Below are positions 1 to 11,605 of a stretch of 64,000 bases of DNA, piece after piece (position 1 is the stretch's first letter; every line of letters starts with the position of its first letter). Source of the DNA: Posidonia oceanica (taxonomy: Eukaryota > Streptophyta > Magnoliopsida > Alismatales > Posidoniaceae). Where the stretch lies: positions 78,970,501-79,034,500 of the forward strand of contig JAZBRS010000014.1 of assembly GCA_037176725.1 (NCBI GenBank), given 5' to 3'. The notes beneath the pieces were generated by a model, which had not been told where the DNA came from, made no database searches, and worked only from the letters and a program-made list of their open reading frames with translations. The translations under genes and the position numbers were made by a program.

Positions 1-1428
1 CTTCCAGAGCTCATGGCCGCCGACAGGGGAGGTTGGGGAGGCGCAGTTCGGCGGAGGTTGGAGCTGATGTCTATGCGGAGCTCCGGAGACCGTCGGGGCG
101 TCGTTCTGTCGTCCGGAGCATCGGGAGGACAGGAGGTCGGCGCCGGAGAAGACACTCTGTCCGGCGAGTCGCGATCGGAGCAGGTGGACCGGAAAACCTA
201 TTCTAAAGGCTGGGGAAGCAAGAGAAGAGGAAGAGGAGGCTAAGGGAAGCAAGGTTTACCTTTTCCTGCGCCTGAGTCGTCCCCCCGACGTCAGTGGCTT
301 CAGCTGTCGCCGGTGGAGGCCGTCCGGTCGCTGCGGACGTCGCCGGTCGCTTGCGAAGGTTGGAGCTGCCTCAGAACATCCCTCCGATGCTTCCTGATCG
401 ACCGGACTGAAGCTCTACAGCTCAGGTGAGGTTTCGGCTCTTTTGGGTTCAGGGGATACTGCCGGAGGTGGGGAGAAGTTGTTGCTGCTCGTCTGGTAGA
501 GCGAAGCCCTCCGGGAGGTTGCTGGAGGTTCGGCGAGTGAGGTTGGATGCTCGGAGAGGGTTTCTGGAAGGTGTGGAGTGGAATTGGAGCTGGGTCGAAT
601 TTCTGGTCAGTGGCTGATGCAGGTGTTTGTTGTGTTGTTTGGGATCTGTGGTGAGAGTTAGGGCCGGAGGTCTGGGGCTCTGGAAAGATGGGATGCTGGC
701 GAATGTCTGGGTGGATTTTGGTGGGATCTGGTGGACGGGAGTGAAGGGAATTGGGGAATGGGTTCAGGTCGGTGGCAGTTGGCTTTCAGAGGGATTAGGT
801 AGTGATTTGGGTGGTGGAATGGCTGTAGAAAGGTGGGGGGAAATGGCTGTGTTTTGGGTGAACTTGGGGGAGTAATCGGGAGAAAGATGGAGGCCTGAAG
901 TGGTGCTGGGGTATTGGAAAAGAAAGAAGGAAGTTTGCTGAATTTTTCAGAGAGGAAAAGAGGAGGACTGGGTGTGGGGATTGGGTTCAGATGGGTGGCC
1001 TCTCTCCGGGGTGTCGGAGACTCTCAAACACTCTCTTCTCCTCTCTCTTCTCTCCGGAATTGGAAGGAATGCCGGGGAGAAGGAAGGAGTGCACAGGTGG
1101 GGAAGAAGTTGGAAACTCTGGTCTCTGGTTCGCTCTCAGGTCTGCTCTCTCTGGTTCTGGATTGTCACTCGCACTTGCTAGCTCACACTTGTTCTCCCTC
1201 TCCCCTGGATTGAAGGAACGGACGGCTTATATCCGGAGGAGGCGCTGCTGGGCGCGAGCCGAGAATTCAAACTCGGCCGGCGGTTACTGCAGCGGAGGGG
1301 ACGGGGCGACCGGTTCCGGATTTGGTGCTGAAATGAGGAGACGGCGGGCTGCTGTAGACTGAAATGATGGAGCTTCAAAATTCAAATGGGAGGAGGGAAT
1401 GGCGGCCGGCCGTCGCGGGAAGAACTGC
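1..1428 (-). repeat. Direct duplicate, copy 1 (GC-rich LTR block)
   Basis: Nearly identical to 3424-4851 at a constant offset of 3423 bp, with no indel seen. Homology stops after GAACTGC (1422-1428), where this copy continues into the array strand (AAAGATTAAAACCGG) while the other continues AGAAGAAATTTGC. The left limit is cut by the window edge. Confidence 0.9.
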
Positions 1429-1436
1429 GAAAGATT

Positions 1437-1665
1437 AAAACCGGCACGCAAAACAAGCAAGAAAGCATGACAGCACGCAAAACAAGGCAAGAAAACAGAG
1501 GGGCACGCAAAACGGTGCCAAAACGGCAGCGGGCACGCGAAACAAGCGAGAAAGCAAGGCAGTGCGCAAAACAAGGCAAGAAAACAGAGGGGCACGCAAA
1601 ACGGTGCCAAACGAGAATAGGCACGCGAAACGGTGCCAAAACAGCGAAGCAAAAACCTCGGAGAA
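1437..1665 (-). repeat. Short array of about 30-bp units (M1)
   Basis: On the plus strand the unit is a variant of GGCACGCAAAACGGTGCCAAAA, mixed with a variant carrying CAAGGCAAGAAA. There are roughly seven units. The array is shorter and more degenerate than the one in P1, and its far end is cut off at the junction near 1430. Confidence 0.8.
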
Positions 1666-2389
1666 GCCATGCGAATGCAAGAATGCAGGAAAAGATTAGA
1701 AGAGGCCAAAGGAGAGGCGAAACAACGTGTGTGTAAGAACAGACGTCATTTAGGACCACTCGGAGTAGGTGTGAAGACCTACAGAGGGGAGAGGGGGCAA
1801 ACGGAGGGATTACCGCCTCTTTGCGACTATTTCCCACTAAGCCATTCCACGGTGTGTCTCGCATGCTGCCCAAAGCTCGCGATGCGATTGGATCGTGGAA
1901 AAGGGGGAAGAAAGTCACATTAAGTGATGAATCCAGGGAAAACACAACACAAAACACACAGGAATACGCGAAACGGAGATTGGAAGATGCGAGCAGAAAG
2001 GGGAAGCCCTATTCTACATGCTCAAAGGGATAGAAAGCGAAAACACGGAAAACTGTGCAAATGGCATGCAAATGAATGCAATGCAGGGGTTCAGGAGGAC
2101 ATACCTGGAAATCCGGGAGCATGATCTGAGATCTGTCTGGTCCATGCTGAAGAGCGCCTCGCTGCGGTCGCTTGGGCAGCTTACTTGAGAAGATCCAACG
2201 GCCGGATCGGAAGATATCGCAGCTCCAAGGCAGGAAGGCCAGAACAGGGGAGAAGAACAGATCTAGGTGTTTAGGAGGTCCTAGGGATGTGCAAAAGGTC
2301 CTCCCAAGTGAAAGGGAGCTAAAAAGTGCTTGGTGTGTGCAAAAGGATGGTAAAATGCAAGACTAGATGAATGCAGGATGCATGCAAAA

Positions 2390-3420
2390 ACAAGAAAAAG
2401 CAAAGAGAAGAAATTGGGAAAAGTCAGGAGTTCAGAAAGCATTTTGAAAAAGAAAAGGGGCTAAAAATGCAAATTTTCCAGAAAACGAGGGTCCATAGGA
2501 AAGGATTTTGAAAACAGGAGAGGGCTGGGCTCTGTTTTATAAAAACTGGGCTCAGAAAACTGTTTTGAAAAGAGGGTATGCTTTGAAAAAGGTTTTGAAA
2601 GCAGAAAGGGATCAGAAAGCAATTTTAAGAAAACTGGGGTCTAAAATGCAAAATTTCCAGAAAACAAGGTTCCAGGTAGTCTGGGAATACTAGTGGAAGG
2701 TCTATATGCAATTTGGTAAGCATAGGAGCTAAGATGCAACCTATGGGCAAAATGGTCTTTTCACATGATTTTTTAAAAGATGCAAGGACCTATATGTGAT
2801 TTTTAAATCATGCAGGGGTCAAAAATGCAATTTAATATGGAAAACATGCTCTGAAAAATAAAGGACAGGACTACAGTGCAATTTTTAAAAAGGACAGGGT
2901 CAAAAATGCAATACAATAAGCTAAAAATGCATGCAAGAGTTACTGTCCATTTAAAATGGACCTAAATGCAAATATGCAAAAACAGAGGGGAGAGAAATGC
3001 AATGCAGTATGCAAAATAAGAAAATAAAAGCTAAGTTCCTACAGTGCATGGACTTATATGCAAAATCAGAAACATGCATGGACCTAGAATGCAATGCAGT
3101 ATGGTAAATATATGCAAATAAATGAACTGATTTAGTGCAGGACTTATATGCAAAAAACGAAAACAGAGGGGCTAAAATGCAAAATATTATAACAGCACAG
3201 CACAGTAAATGGACCAGATTGCAAATACTGAAAAACATAAATAAAAGCTGCAATTTGGCATAGTATTTAATTAGAAACTAAGCAAAAATAAATGACAGAA
3301 GGACTAAAGTGCGAAAATTGAAAAACTTAAACTAAACATGCAATATTTACATCTAAAACTATACTAAAGAAAAATAAATGAACAGTGCTGATCGTCGACG
3401 GCGACGAGCACTGTAGCACA
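2390..3420 (-). repeat. TGCA-word tract of M1
   Basis: AT-rich stretch with irregularly spaced words such as GGACCTATATGCAA and GGTCAAAAATGCAA. It has no fixed period and no credible ORF. The equivalent tract occurs in every Gypsy LTR of the window. Confidence 0.7.
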
Positions 3421-3423
3421 AAG

Positions 3424-4851
3424 CTTCCAGAGCTCATGGCCGCCGACAGGGGAGGTTGGGGAGGCGCAGTTCGGCGGAGGTTGGAGCTGATGTCTATGCG
3501 GAGCTCCGGAGACCGTCGGGGCGTCGTTCTGTCGTCCGGAGCATCGGGAGGACAGGAGGTCGGCGCCGGAGAAGACACTCTGTCCGGCGAGTCGCGATCG
3601 GAGCAGGTGGACCGGAAAACCTATTCTAAAGGCTGGGGAAGCAAGAGAAGAGGAAGAGGAGGCTAAGGGAAGCAAGGTTTACCTTTTCCTGCGCCTGAGT
3701 CGTCCCCCCGACGTCAGTGGCTTCAGCTGTCGCCGGTGGAGGCCGTCCGGTCGCTGCGGACGTCGCCGGTCGCTTGCGAAGGTTGGAGCTGCCTCAGAAC
3801 ATCCCTCCGATGCTTCCTGATCGACCGGACTGAAGCTCTACAGCTCAGGTGAGGTTTCGGCTCTTTTGGGTTCAGGGGATACTGCCGGAGGTGGGGAGAA
3901 GTTGTTGCTGCTCGTCTGGTAGAGCGAAGCCCTCCGGGAGGTTGCTGGAGGTTCGGCGAGTGAGGTTGGATGCTCGGAGAGGGTTTCTGGAAGGTGTGGA
4001 GTGGAATTGGAGCTGGGTCGAATTTCTGGTCAGTGGCTGATGCAGGTGTTTGTTGTGTTGTTTGGGATCTGTGGTGAGAGTTAGGGCCGGAGGTCTGGGG
4101 CTCTGGAAAGGTGGGATGCTGGCGAATGTCTGGGTGGATTTTGGTGGGATCTGGTGGACGGGAGTGAAGGGAATTGGGGAATGGGTTCAGGTCGGTGGCA
4201 GTTGGCTTTCAGAGGGATTAGGTAGTGATTTGGGTGGTGGAATGGCTGTAGAAAGGTGGGGGGAAATGGCTGTGTTTTGGGTGAACTTGGGGGAGTAATC
4301 GGGAGAAAGATGGAGGCCTGAAGTGGTGCTAGGGTATTGGAAAAGAAAGAAGGAAGTTTGCTGAATTTTTCAGAGAGGAAAAGAGGAGGACTGGGTGTGG
4401 GGATTGGGTTCAGATGGGTGGCCTCTCTCCGGGGTGTCGGAGACTCTCAAACACTCTCTTCTCCTCTCTCTTCTCTCCGGAATTGGAAGGAATGCCGGGG
4501 AGAAGGAAGGAGTGCACAGGTGGGGAAGAAGTTGGAAACTCTGGTCTCTGGTTCGCTCTCAGGTCTGCTCTCTCTGGTTCTGGATTGTCACTCGCACTTG
4601 CTAGCTCACACTTGTTCTCCCTCTCCCCTGGATTGAAGGAACGGACGGCTTATATCCAGAGGAGGCGCTGCTGGGTGCAAGCCAAGAATTCAAACTCGGC
4701 CGACGGTTACTGCAGCGGAGGGGACGGGGCAACCAGCTCCGGATTTGGTGCTGAAATGAGGAGACGGCGGGCTGCTGTAGACTGAAATGTTGGAGCTTCA
4801 AAATTCAAATGGGAGGAGGGAATGGCGGCCGGCCGTCGCAGGAAGAACTGC
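3424..4851 (-). repeat. Direct duplicate, copy 2 (GC-rich LTR block)
   Basis: Partner of 1-1428. By eye there are only about two differences in the first 1.2 kb, then about ten in the last 200 bp (4655-4851). Most of those are G-to-A or C-to-T relative to copy 1 and several fall in CpG, for example GGGCGCGAGCCGAG against GGGTGCAAGCCAAG. Confidence 0.9.
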
Positions 4852-7800
4852 AGAAGAAATTTGCAGAAGGAGAAGGAGGAAGACGGAGTGCGTGGGCCGG
4901 ACTGTGCGGGCCGAAGGGAAAAAGCAGAGAAAATAAAAGAAAAAAGAAACGGGCTGGATTGAGCCCAGTAAGGAAAAGTAAGAAAGAAAGAAGGGAAATA
5001 AGAAAGAAAGAGGGGGTAGAATGGGGAAATAAAATAGGTAAAAATAAACTAAAAATAAATAAAAATGCCAGAAGGATTGTGCTGTAGGTTAGGACTTTAA
5101 TTAAGATTTTTAATGGTCATTTAGAGTTGATTAATGTGTTTTGGGCTTAATGAGGGTTTTAGGGTTTTGGTTTTGCTTTTAATTAGTTTTCTCTTGATTA
5201 AGTGTTTGTTAAACCCTTTTTAAATTGTTTTAAAAATTGTATTTCCCTTGTTGGACACTTAGAATATTGATTAGGATTTATTTCGTATTAATTAGGGTTG
5301 GTTTTAGGTTTTTAAGTTGTAGTCTTCTTAGGGTTTTTCCTTCTTAAGTCTTTTAAGTTGTGTTTTGATTTTTATTTGTTGATTTTTTTTTCTTGAGGTT
5401 TTTATTTAGATTTTTCTGGTTTGATAGGGTGTTTTTTAAGTCTTTCAGATGTGTTTTTCTTTTCTTTTTTAATTAAGTTTTTAACTTGTTTTTCTTATGT
5501 TTATTAGGTTAAGTCTCTTGCCCTCTTTAATTACTTGTTTTAGTATTTGATTTTTTTAATTCTTCTTTTTGGGTTTGTTTTTTAATTCTTCTGATGGGTT
5601 TTTACCTTTGGTGGGTTTTGATTTTATTTTAGCTTTTTCCTTGATTTTTCAGTGTTTTCTTTTGATTTGTTTTGCATTTTTTAGTTTGCATGCTTGGTTT
5701 TTCTTTTAACTTGATTTAGTTAAGTTTAAGTTGTTAATTGCTTGTTTAACATTTTTTAATTGTTTTTCTTAGGGTTCTGATTTGTTCCTTTTATGTTTTG
5801 AGATTTTACAGATTTTTATGGGTTTTTGTGGATTTTTGCAGAAGGGAGAAAAGAAAAAGAGAAGGAAGAAAGAAATGGAAAAAGAGGGAGATAAGAGGAA
5901 AAGAGACAGGTTGGAGGAAAACGATTTTTTAAAATTCAGAAAAAGTGTTAAAAATGAAGTAAAAATAGGGATAAAATAGAGGAAGGATAGAAGCACAGAG
6001 GGGGCCCACAGCCAGACCAGAAAAAGGATAAGAAAGGGATGAAAAGAGAGATGATAATTAGGAGAGAGAGAGGAGAGAGAAAATGATAACCCCAGAGAGA
6101 GAAAAGGATAATTTGGGTGAAAGAGGGTCTTAATGGTCTTGGAATGGGGTGAGAATTGGTGAGTGGGTAGTCTAGGGTTTGAAGTCTTGGGTCTGAAATT
6201 TTGGTTTGATTCTAAGGAGGTTTTGGAGGGGTTTCAAGGTGTAGAAGAAGGGTAGTTTCTCCTAAGTTTTCTAGGGTTTTCAAGGATGGGTTGGGTTTGG
6301 AAATTCCTAGGTTTTTGGGTAGGCTTGTTGAGTGGATAGTGGTGGGTTTTCCTATGGATTTTGGTTAGGTTTTGAGGTTGGGAAGGGGGGTAAAGGTTTA
6401 GGTCAAAATGGGCTGTTTTTGGAGGGTAGAGAGGAGGATTAGGGTTAAGGTTTGGTTGGGGTTTGATCCAGCAATCACCAAGAGGGGCTCCAAGGGTCCA
6501 AGCCTGCCAAGATGGGGTGTCAACACCCGCGGCCTGCAACAGCGCTCCCTCCCTCCGTTTGAATTCAAGTCTTCCCCCTCCATCAGATCAGCAACAGCCT
6601 CCTCTTCTCTCAGCGGCTTTTCCGGCAGCATTAACTGCCTGTCTCCCTCGCCGCTCGTCTCCCTCAGCTGCAGTAATCGGTGCCGGTGGAATTCAAATTC
6701 CACAAGCGCGCGAGCAGTCCTCCAGTAGTTGTTAAAGCCTCAGCACTTCGCCTCCTCCGATGCTTTTTGTCGTCCGAGAGAGAGCAAGGAATCCAGAGAA
6801 TTCCCAGTGCCCAAATCCCTTCCACCTTCCACTGCAAGAGCCAGTTCTTCCCCCTCTTCTTTCCCGACCACATCAGAGCCTCCATCAGTCCTTGAACTTC
6901 CTCCAATTCATCCCCTAAATCCACCCAGAATACCAGCACCCTTCCTCCTCCATTCCTCAGCCTTTCCACTCCAGAAACCGCCCCCGAATACCCAAAATTC
7001 TCAGCAGAAACCAACTCCTCTCCTCCCTGAAATTCCCGACACCACAGCCCTTGAAACCTTCCCAAATTCCACATCCTAACTCATCTGATCACCGGCTTTC
7101 TAACCCCCCAAAGCTTCACCTACAAACCTCACCACAGACCAAACAAACCACCACAAACACTTGCTCCAGTTTCTGTCCGAAAACCAATCCAATCCACAAC
7201 CTTCACCACAGCACTCCACTGCCCAATTCAAGCTCCCGCACACCATCACTAGACATCCAGCAACCAGCCAGAAGGCTCCGTTCGGCCTGAGGAGCAACGA
7301 ACACCTCCCCCCGTCTCCGGCAGAACTAGCAGCACCCAAAAATCTCGATCCTGTCTCCGATCTTCAGAGCTTGCGTCCAGGCATCTGAGAAGCACCGGAG
7401 GGCTCCGCGGAAGCAACTCTGATCCTCGCAAGCAGTGGACGACGCCCGCAGCAGTCGAACCAAGCTCGCCGACTTCTGCAAAGTCGACCGACGTCAGGAG
7501 GACGCTCCAGCCAGCGAATCAAGTAACTCTCTTCATCCTTAGGTTAGACTCCCTCTTCTCTCGCTTTTCCGCCCCTCAGCCTAGGGATTCCTTCTCTCCT
7601 GCGCCGAGTCAACGCCGGGTCAACTCTATCTTCTCCGACGAGCTTCGAGCTCGTCCCGTCGCTCCGGTCTGCAGAACTTCGCTCCAACCGGTGCCCTAGC
7701 TCCGCACGGACCCCAGGAGTATGTCTCTGCCGTCAGAACCTGCCGACGCCGCGCTGATCGGCCGGCCCGCCTCCGAGCAGGTCTGCAGATCTCCGGCGAC

Positions 7801-9624
7801 TCCTCCAGTTTGCTCCAGGCAGCGTCGCTGCTCGCTGATGCTGCCCTGGTCTCCGTCAAGCTCTGGAGAAGCCTGCTCGCCGGTCTACGCCGCACCAGCA
7901 CCCCTTTTCTTCCTCTGTCGGCCACTGGTAGCATTTGCTACAGTGGCCGACGATCTGCAATTCTACTGTGCTTTTATTTTTTGTTATCTTTGCTATTTTA
8001 CCAAATATTGCATTTTCGGTCTCAGTTCTTGCTTATTTACGTTCAGGTCCTTTATTTGATTAAATCTGCTTATTTCTGAATTAAAACCATATAAAATTGC
8101 ATGAAAAATATGTAGTCTTCTTTATTTGCATGTCAGTCCTTTTACTGTGCTTTCCTTCAGTAATTAGTTTGATTTTGGCCCTCCAACTTCTCATTATTGC
8201 ATTTTAGTCCTGCAGTTAATTAATCTGATTTAATCCTCTAAGTTTGCCATATAAAATTGCAATTTAGGTCCTTATTGCTTTCTGTAATTGCATATTAGTC
8301 CTCTGTCTTGTTAACTTAGCTGTTATTTTCCATTTTTGCTTACTACATTGCATTATTTCTCCTCTGTTTTTTGATTTTTGCATATAGGTCCATCCTCAAT
8401 GCACAGTAGTCATTTAAATGCATATTTTGCTTGAAAAATTACATTTTTGACCCTGCATAATTTAAAAATTGCACATAGGTCCTCTGCATGCTTATAAAAA
8501 TCATTTAAATGCATATTTTGCTTATAAAATTGCATTTTAGCCCCCACATGTTTGGAAAATTGCATATAGGTCCCCATCTGCATTCTCAGACCCACTAGAC
8601 CCCTGTTTTGTTGGAAAAATTGCGTTTTGGACCCTAATGATTTTAAAATTGCATCTTAACCTGCCACATGTTTTCAAAACTTGCCCTGATGCATACCCCT
8701 CTTGGAAAATTGCATTTTAAACCCTGCCTTTTGTAAAATTGCATGCAGACCCTCCTTTTTTCAAAATCCTTGCATGAAAGCCCCAAACTTTTCAAAAGCT
8801 TTGCATTCAGACCCCCATCTTTTCAAAAATTGCATTTGAATCCCCAATTTTCTGAAAAATCACCCTTAAGTCTTTTCTCGCATTTCTGCATGCATTGCAC
8901 TCATGCATTCTAGTTTTTTGCATCCGTTGCACACACTTAAGTGTCATTAGCTCCCATTCACAAGGGAGGACCTGTTTGCACACCCTTAGGACCCCCTGTA
9001 CACTTAGATCCATTCTTCTCCCATGTTCTGGCTCCTCTGCCTTGAAGCTGGAATATCTTCCAATCCGACCGTTGGATCTTCTCAAACAAGCTACCCAGAC
9101 GACCTCGGCGGAGCACTCTTCAGCATGGACCAAGCAGATCTCAGATCAGGCCTCAGATTTTCCAGGTATGTCCTTCTGAACCCCTGCACAGCATTCATTT
9201 GCATACCATTTGCATTGCATGCATCGTTTTCGCTTTTTGTTTCCTCGATCATGTAGAATAGGACTTCCTCTTCTTATCTATCAATTCCGTTCCTCTTTTC
9301 GCGTATTCCCAAGTGTTTTGTGTCGTGTTTCCCCTGGATTCACCACTTATTGCGACTTTCTTCCCCCTTTTCCACGATCCGATCGCGCCGCGAGCTTTGG
9401 GCAGTGTGCGAGACACATCGTGGGGCGGCTTAGTGGGAAACAGTCACAAAGCGGTGGTAATCCCTCCACTTGCTTATTTTCCCCTTTGTAGGTTTTCACA
9501 CCTACTCTACGTGGCCCTCAAACAGTGTTTGTTCTCACACACACACTGTTTGCCTCCCCTTTCACTTCTCTTGTTCTCTCTCCTTGCATTTGCATCTGCA
9601 TGGTTTTGCCGAAGTTTTATTCCG

Positions 9625-10160
9625 CCGCTTTTGGCACCGTTTTGCGTGTCCGCTTTGCTTTTGGCACCGTTTTGCATGCCGCTTTGTTTTGGCACCGTTT
9701 TGCGTGCCCGCTTCGCTTTTGGCACCGTTTCGCGTGCCCGCCTTGTTTTTGGCACCGTTTTGCGTGCCCGCTCAGCTTTTGGCACTGTTTTGCGTGCTCG
9801 CTTCGTTTTTGGCACCGTTTTGCGTGCCCGCTTCGCTTTTGGCACCGTTTCGTGTGCCCGCCTTGTTTTTGGCACCGTTTTGCTGCTTGCTTTGCTTTTA
9901 GCACCGTTTCGCGTGCCCGCTTTGTTTTTGGCACCGTTTTGCGTGCCCGCTTTGTTTTTGGCACCGTTTCGCATGCCCGCCTTGTTTTTCGCACCGTTTT
10001 GCGTGCCCGCTCCGCTTTTGGCACCGTTTTGCGTGCCCACTTCGCTTTTGGCATCATTTTGCGTGCCCGCTTCGCTTTTGGCACCGTTTTACGTGCCCAT
10101 CTTGTTTTCTTGCATCGTTTTGCGTGCCACTCTCGTTTCTTGCATTGTTTCGCGTGTTTT
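9625..10160 (+). repeat. 30-bp tandem array in P1 (about 18 units)
   Basis: Unit close to GGCACCGTTTTGCGTGCCCG followed by CTTCGCTTTT, 30 bp long and clean between 9631 and 10110, degenerating at the right end into TGCATCGTTTTGCGTGCC units. Because 30 is a multiple of three, several frames stay open (335, 237 and 205 codons on the two strands). These are artefacts of the repeat. Each unit carries a GCAC..GTGC dyad. Confidence 0.95.
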
Positions 10161-10429
10161 ACGTCGTTTTCTCTTGCATGTCGCCTGCATTGTTTGGTTT
10201 TACCGTCGCTTTGCTTTTTCGCTTGCATTTGCATATAAGGCAGTGATGCTTACTGCCAGGAGTTCTCACGAGCCCGGTTTCGCCTGGTTCGGAACACAGA
10301 CAACGTTGCTGAGCACTTAGACTGCACGTTTACTTTCCTACATTGCATCCCACCACTTAGAGCACACCTATGAGCATTCATTCAGGCATTCATTGGCATT
10401 TAGGCATTCAAATCTGTATTTCCCTGCGT

Positions 10430-10515
10430 ATGCGAGCGTAAGCCTAGAAAGACCGATTCTCGGGCGTGTCGGGGGTGCCTAACACCTTCCCCGCGTGTAA
10501 CAGGAGTCCTTGCCA
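10430..10515 (+). other. Conserved LTR tail block, P1 copy
   Basis: Runs from GCGAGCGTAAGCCTAGAAAG through GGTGCCTAACACCTTCCCC to CAGGAGTCCTTGCC. It is one of seven copies in the window and among the best conserved words shared by all LTR tails. Function unknown; a transcript end or start signal is possible. Confidence 0.8.
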
Positions 10516-10863
10516 AGTCTTTTGGCCCACAATGACCATATCGCCCTTATCCTAGGCATGAGTCATCTCATTTGCATGTATTTGCATTTGTTTTCCTTTG
10601 CATTGCTTTGCTTTGCATTTCTTGCTTGGTTTTGCGTGTTAATCCACGCATCTCCCCCAGTTTTCCTTGTCTCCCGATAATAGACACGGTGGCGACTCTG
10701 ATTTGTCTTATCTTCTTCCTTTCTTACCTTTTCTCCTCTATTTTTAGTGTTTTCGAGTTGAGCCCTCCTCCTCGGACCATCGCCGCCAATAGTAAGCCTG
10801 ATTCTGATTGGGATTACTACACCTAGGATAAGGGCGATATGGTCATTACGGGCCAAAAGACTG

Positions 10864-10950
10864 GGCAAGGACTCCTGTTACGCGCGGGGAAGGTGTTAGG
10901 CACCCCCGACGCGCCCGAGAATCGGTCTTTCTAGGCTTACGCTCGCATAC
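10864..10950 (-). other. Conserved LTR tail block, E1a copy
   Basis: Minus-strand copy with the variant CGCGCGGGGAAGGTGTTAGG. It faces the P1 copy at 10430-10515 across about 350 bp, forming the inner part of a large inverted repeat. Confidence 0.8.
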
Positions 10951-11224
10951 GCAGGGAAATGCAGATTTGGATGCCTAAATGCCAATGAATGCCAGAATGA
11001 ATGCTCATAGGTGTGCTCTAAGTGGCGGGATGCAATGCAAGGAAAGTAAACGTGCAATCTAAATGCTCAGCAGCGCTGTCTGTGTTCCGAACCAGGCGAA
11101 ACCTGGCTCGTGAGAACTCCAGGCAGTAAGCATCACTGCCCTATATGCAAATGCAAACGAGAAAGCAAAACGACGATAAAATCAAGCAATGCAGGTGACA
11201 TGCAAGAGAAAACGACGTAAAACA

Positions 11225-11605
11225 CGCAAAACAATGCAAGAAATGAGAGCGGCATGCAAAACGGTGCAAGAAAACAAGACGGGCACGCTAAACGGTGCCA
11301 AAAGCGAAGCAGGCACGCAAAACGGTGCCAGAAGCAAAGCGAGCACGCAAAACGGTGCCAAAAGCGAAGCGGGCACGCAAAACGGTGCCAAAAACAAAGC
11401 AGGCACGCGAAATGGTGCCAAAAAGCGAAGCAGGCACGCAAAACGGTGCCAAAAACAAATCTAACACGCAAAACGGTGCCAAAGACAAAGCGGGCACGCA
11501 AAACAGTGCCAAAAAATAAAACGGGCACGCAAAACGGTACCGAAAACAAAGCGGACACGCGAAACGGTGCAAAAAGCAAAGCGGGCACGCAAAACGGTGC
11601 CAAAA
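11225..11605 (-). repeat. 30-bp tandem array in E1a (about 13 units)
   Basis: Plus-strand unit close to GGCACGCAAAACGGTGCC followed by AAAAGCGAAGC. Inverted relative to the P1 array. It is open in several frames on both strands (up to about 226 codons), with translations that are pure repeat. Confidence 0.95.

Larger units (their letters stand above)
1..6525 (-). mobile_element. Tat/Ogre-like Gypsy LTR (M1), 5' end at 6525, runs off left edge
   Basis: Read on the minus strand, the LTR starts TGTTGACACC at 6525. It passes a stretch that is T/G-rich and C-poor on the plus strand (about 5090-5770), a GC-rich block (4851-3424), a TGCA-word tract (about 3420-2390), the CCGTTGGATCTTCTC segment (about 2185-2215) and a short 30-bp-type array (about 1665-1437). 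It then re-enters a second copy of the GC-rich block (1428-1), so the usual LTR tail is not reached inside the window. The 6525 end abuts an interrupted plus-strand LTR, consistent with insertion there. Whether this is a 5' LTR or a solo LTR cannot be decided. The ORFs inside resemble no known protein. Confidence 0.75.
6526..10821 (+). mobile_element. Tat/Ogre-like Gypsy LTR (P1), 3' part
   Basis: Starts abruptly inside the GC-rich block where M1 interrupts it. It then runs through the rest of the GC-rich block (to about 7970), the TGCA-word tract (7980-8930), the CCGTTGGATCTTCTC segment (about 9057-9085), a region homologous to 11700-12060, a 30-bp array, and the complete 3' tail ending GGATTACTACA at 10821. 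About 1.7 kb of the LTR start is missing compared with E1a. No PBS follows, so this is the 3' end of a whole element or a solo LTR. Confidence 0.8.

Noticed and set aside
991..1362. ORFs in the GC-rich LTR blocks (also 39537-40199 minus, 22241-22654 plus and similar)
   Set aside because: They shift frame or break between LTR copies of high identity and show no known motif, so GC-rich composition explains them.
9631..10110. CRISPR-like appearance of regularly spaced repeats
   Set aside because: There are no unique spacers, the repeat fills the whole period, and the setting is a plant LTR.
9313..10320. ORF of 335 codons, with overlapping ORFs of 237, 205, 177 and 143 codons
   Set aside because: All are products of the 30-bp array, whose length is divisible by three and which lacks stops in several frames on both strands. 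The translations are monotonous (HRFACPL, APFCVPA) and the same DNA is open in opposite directions.
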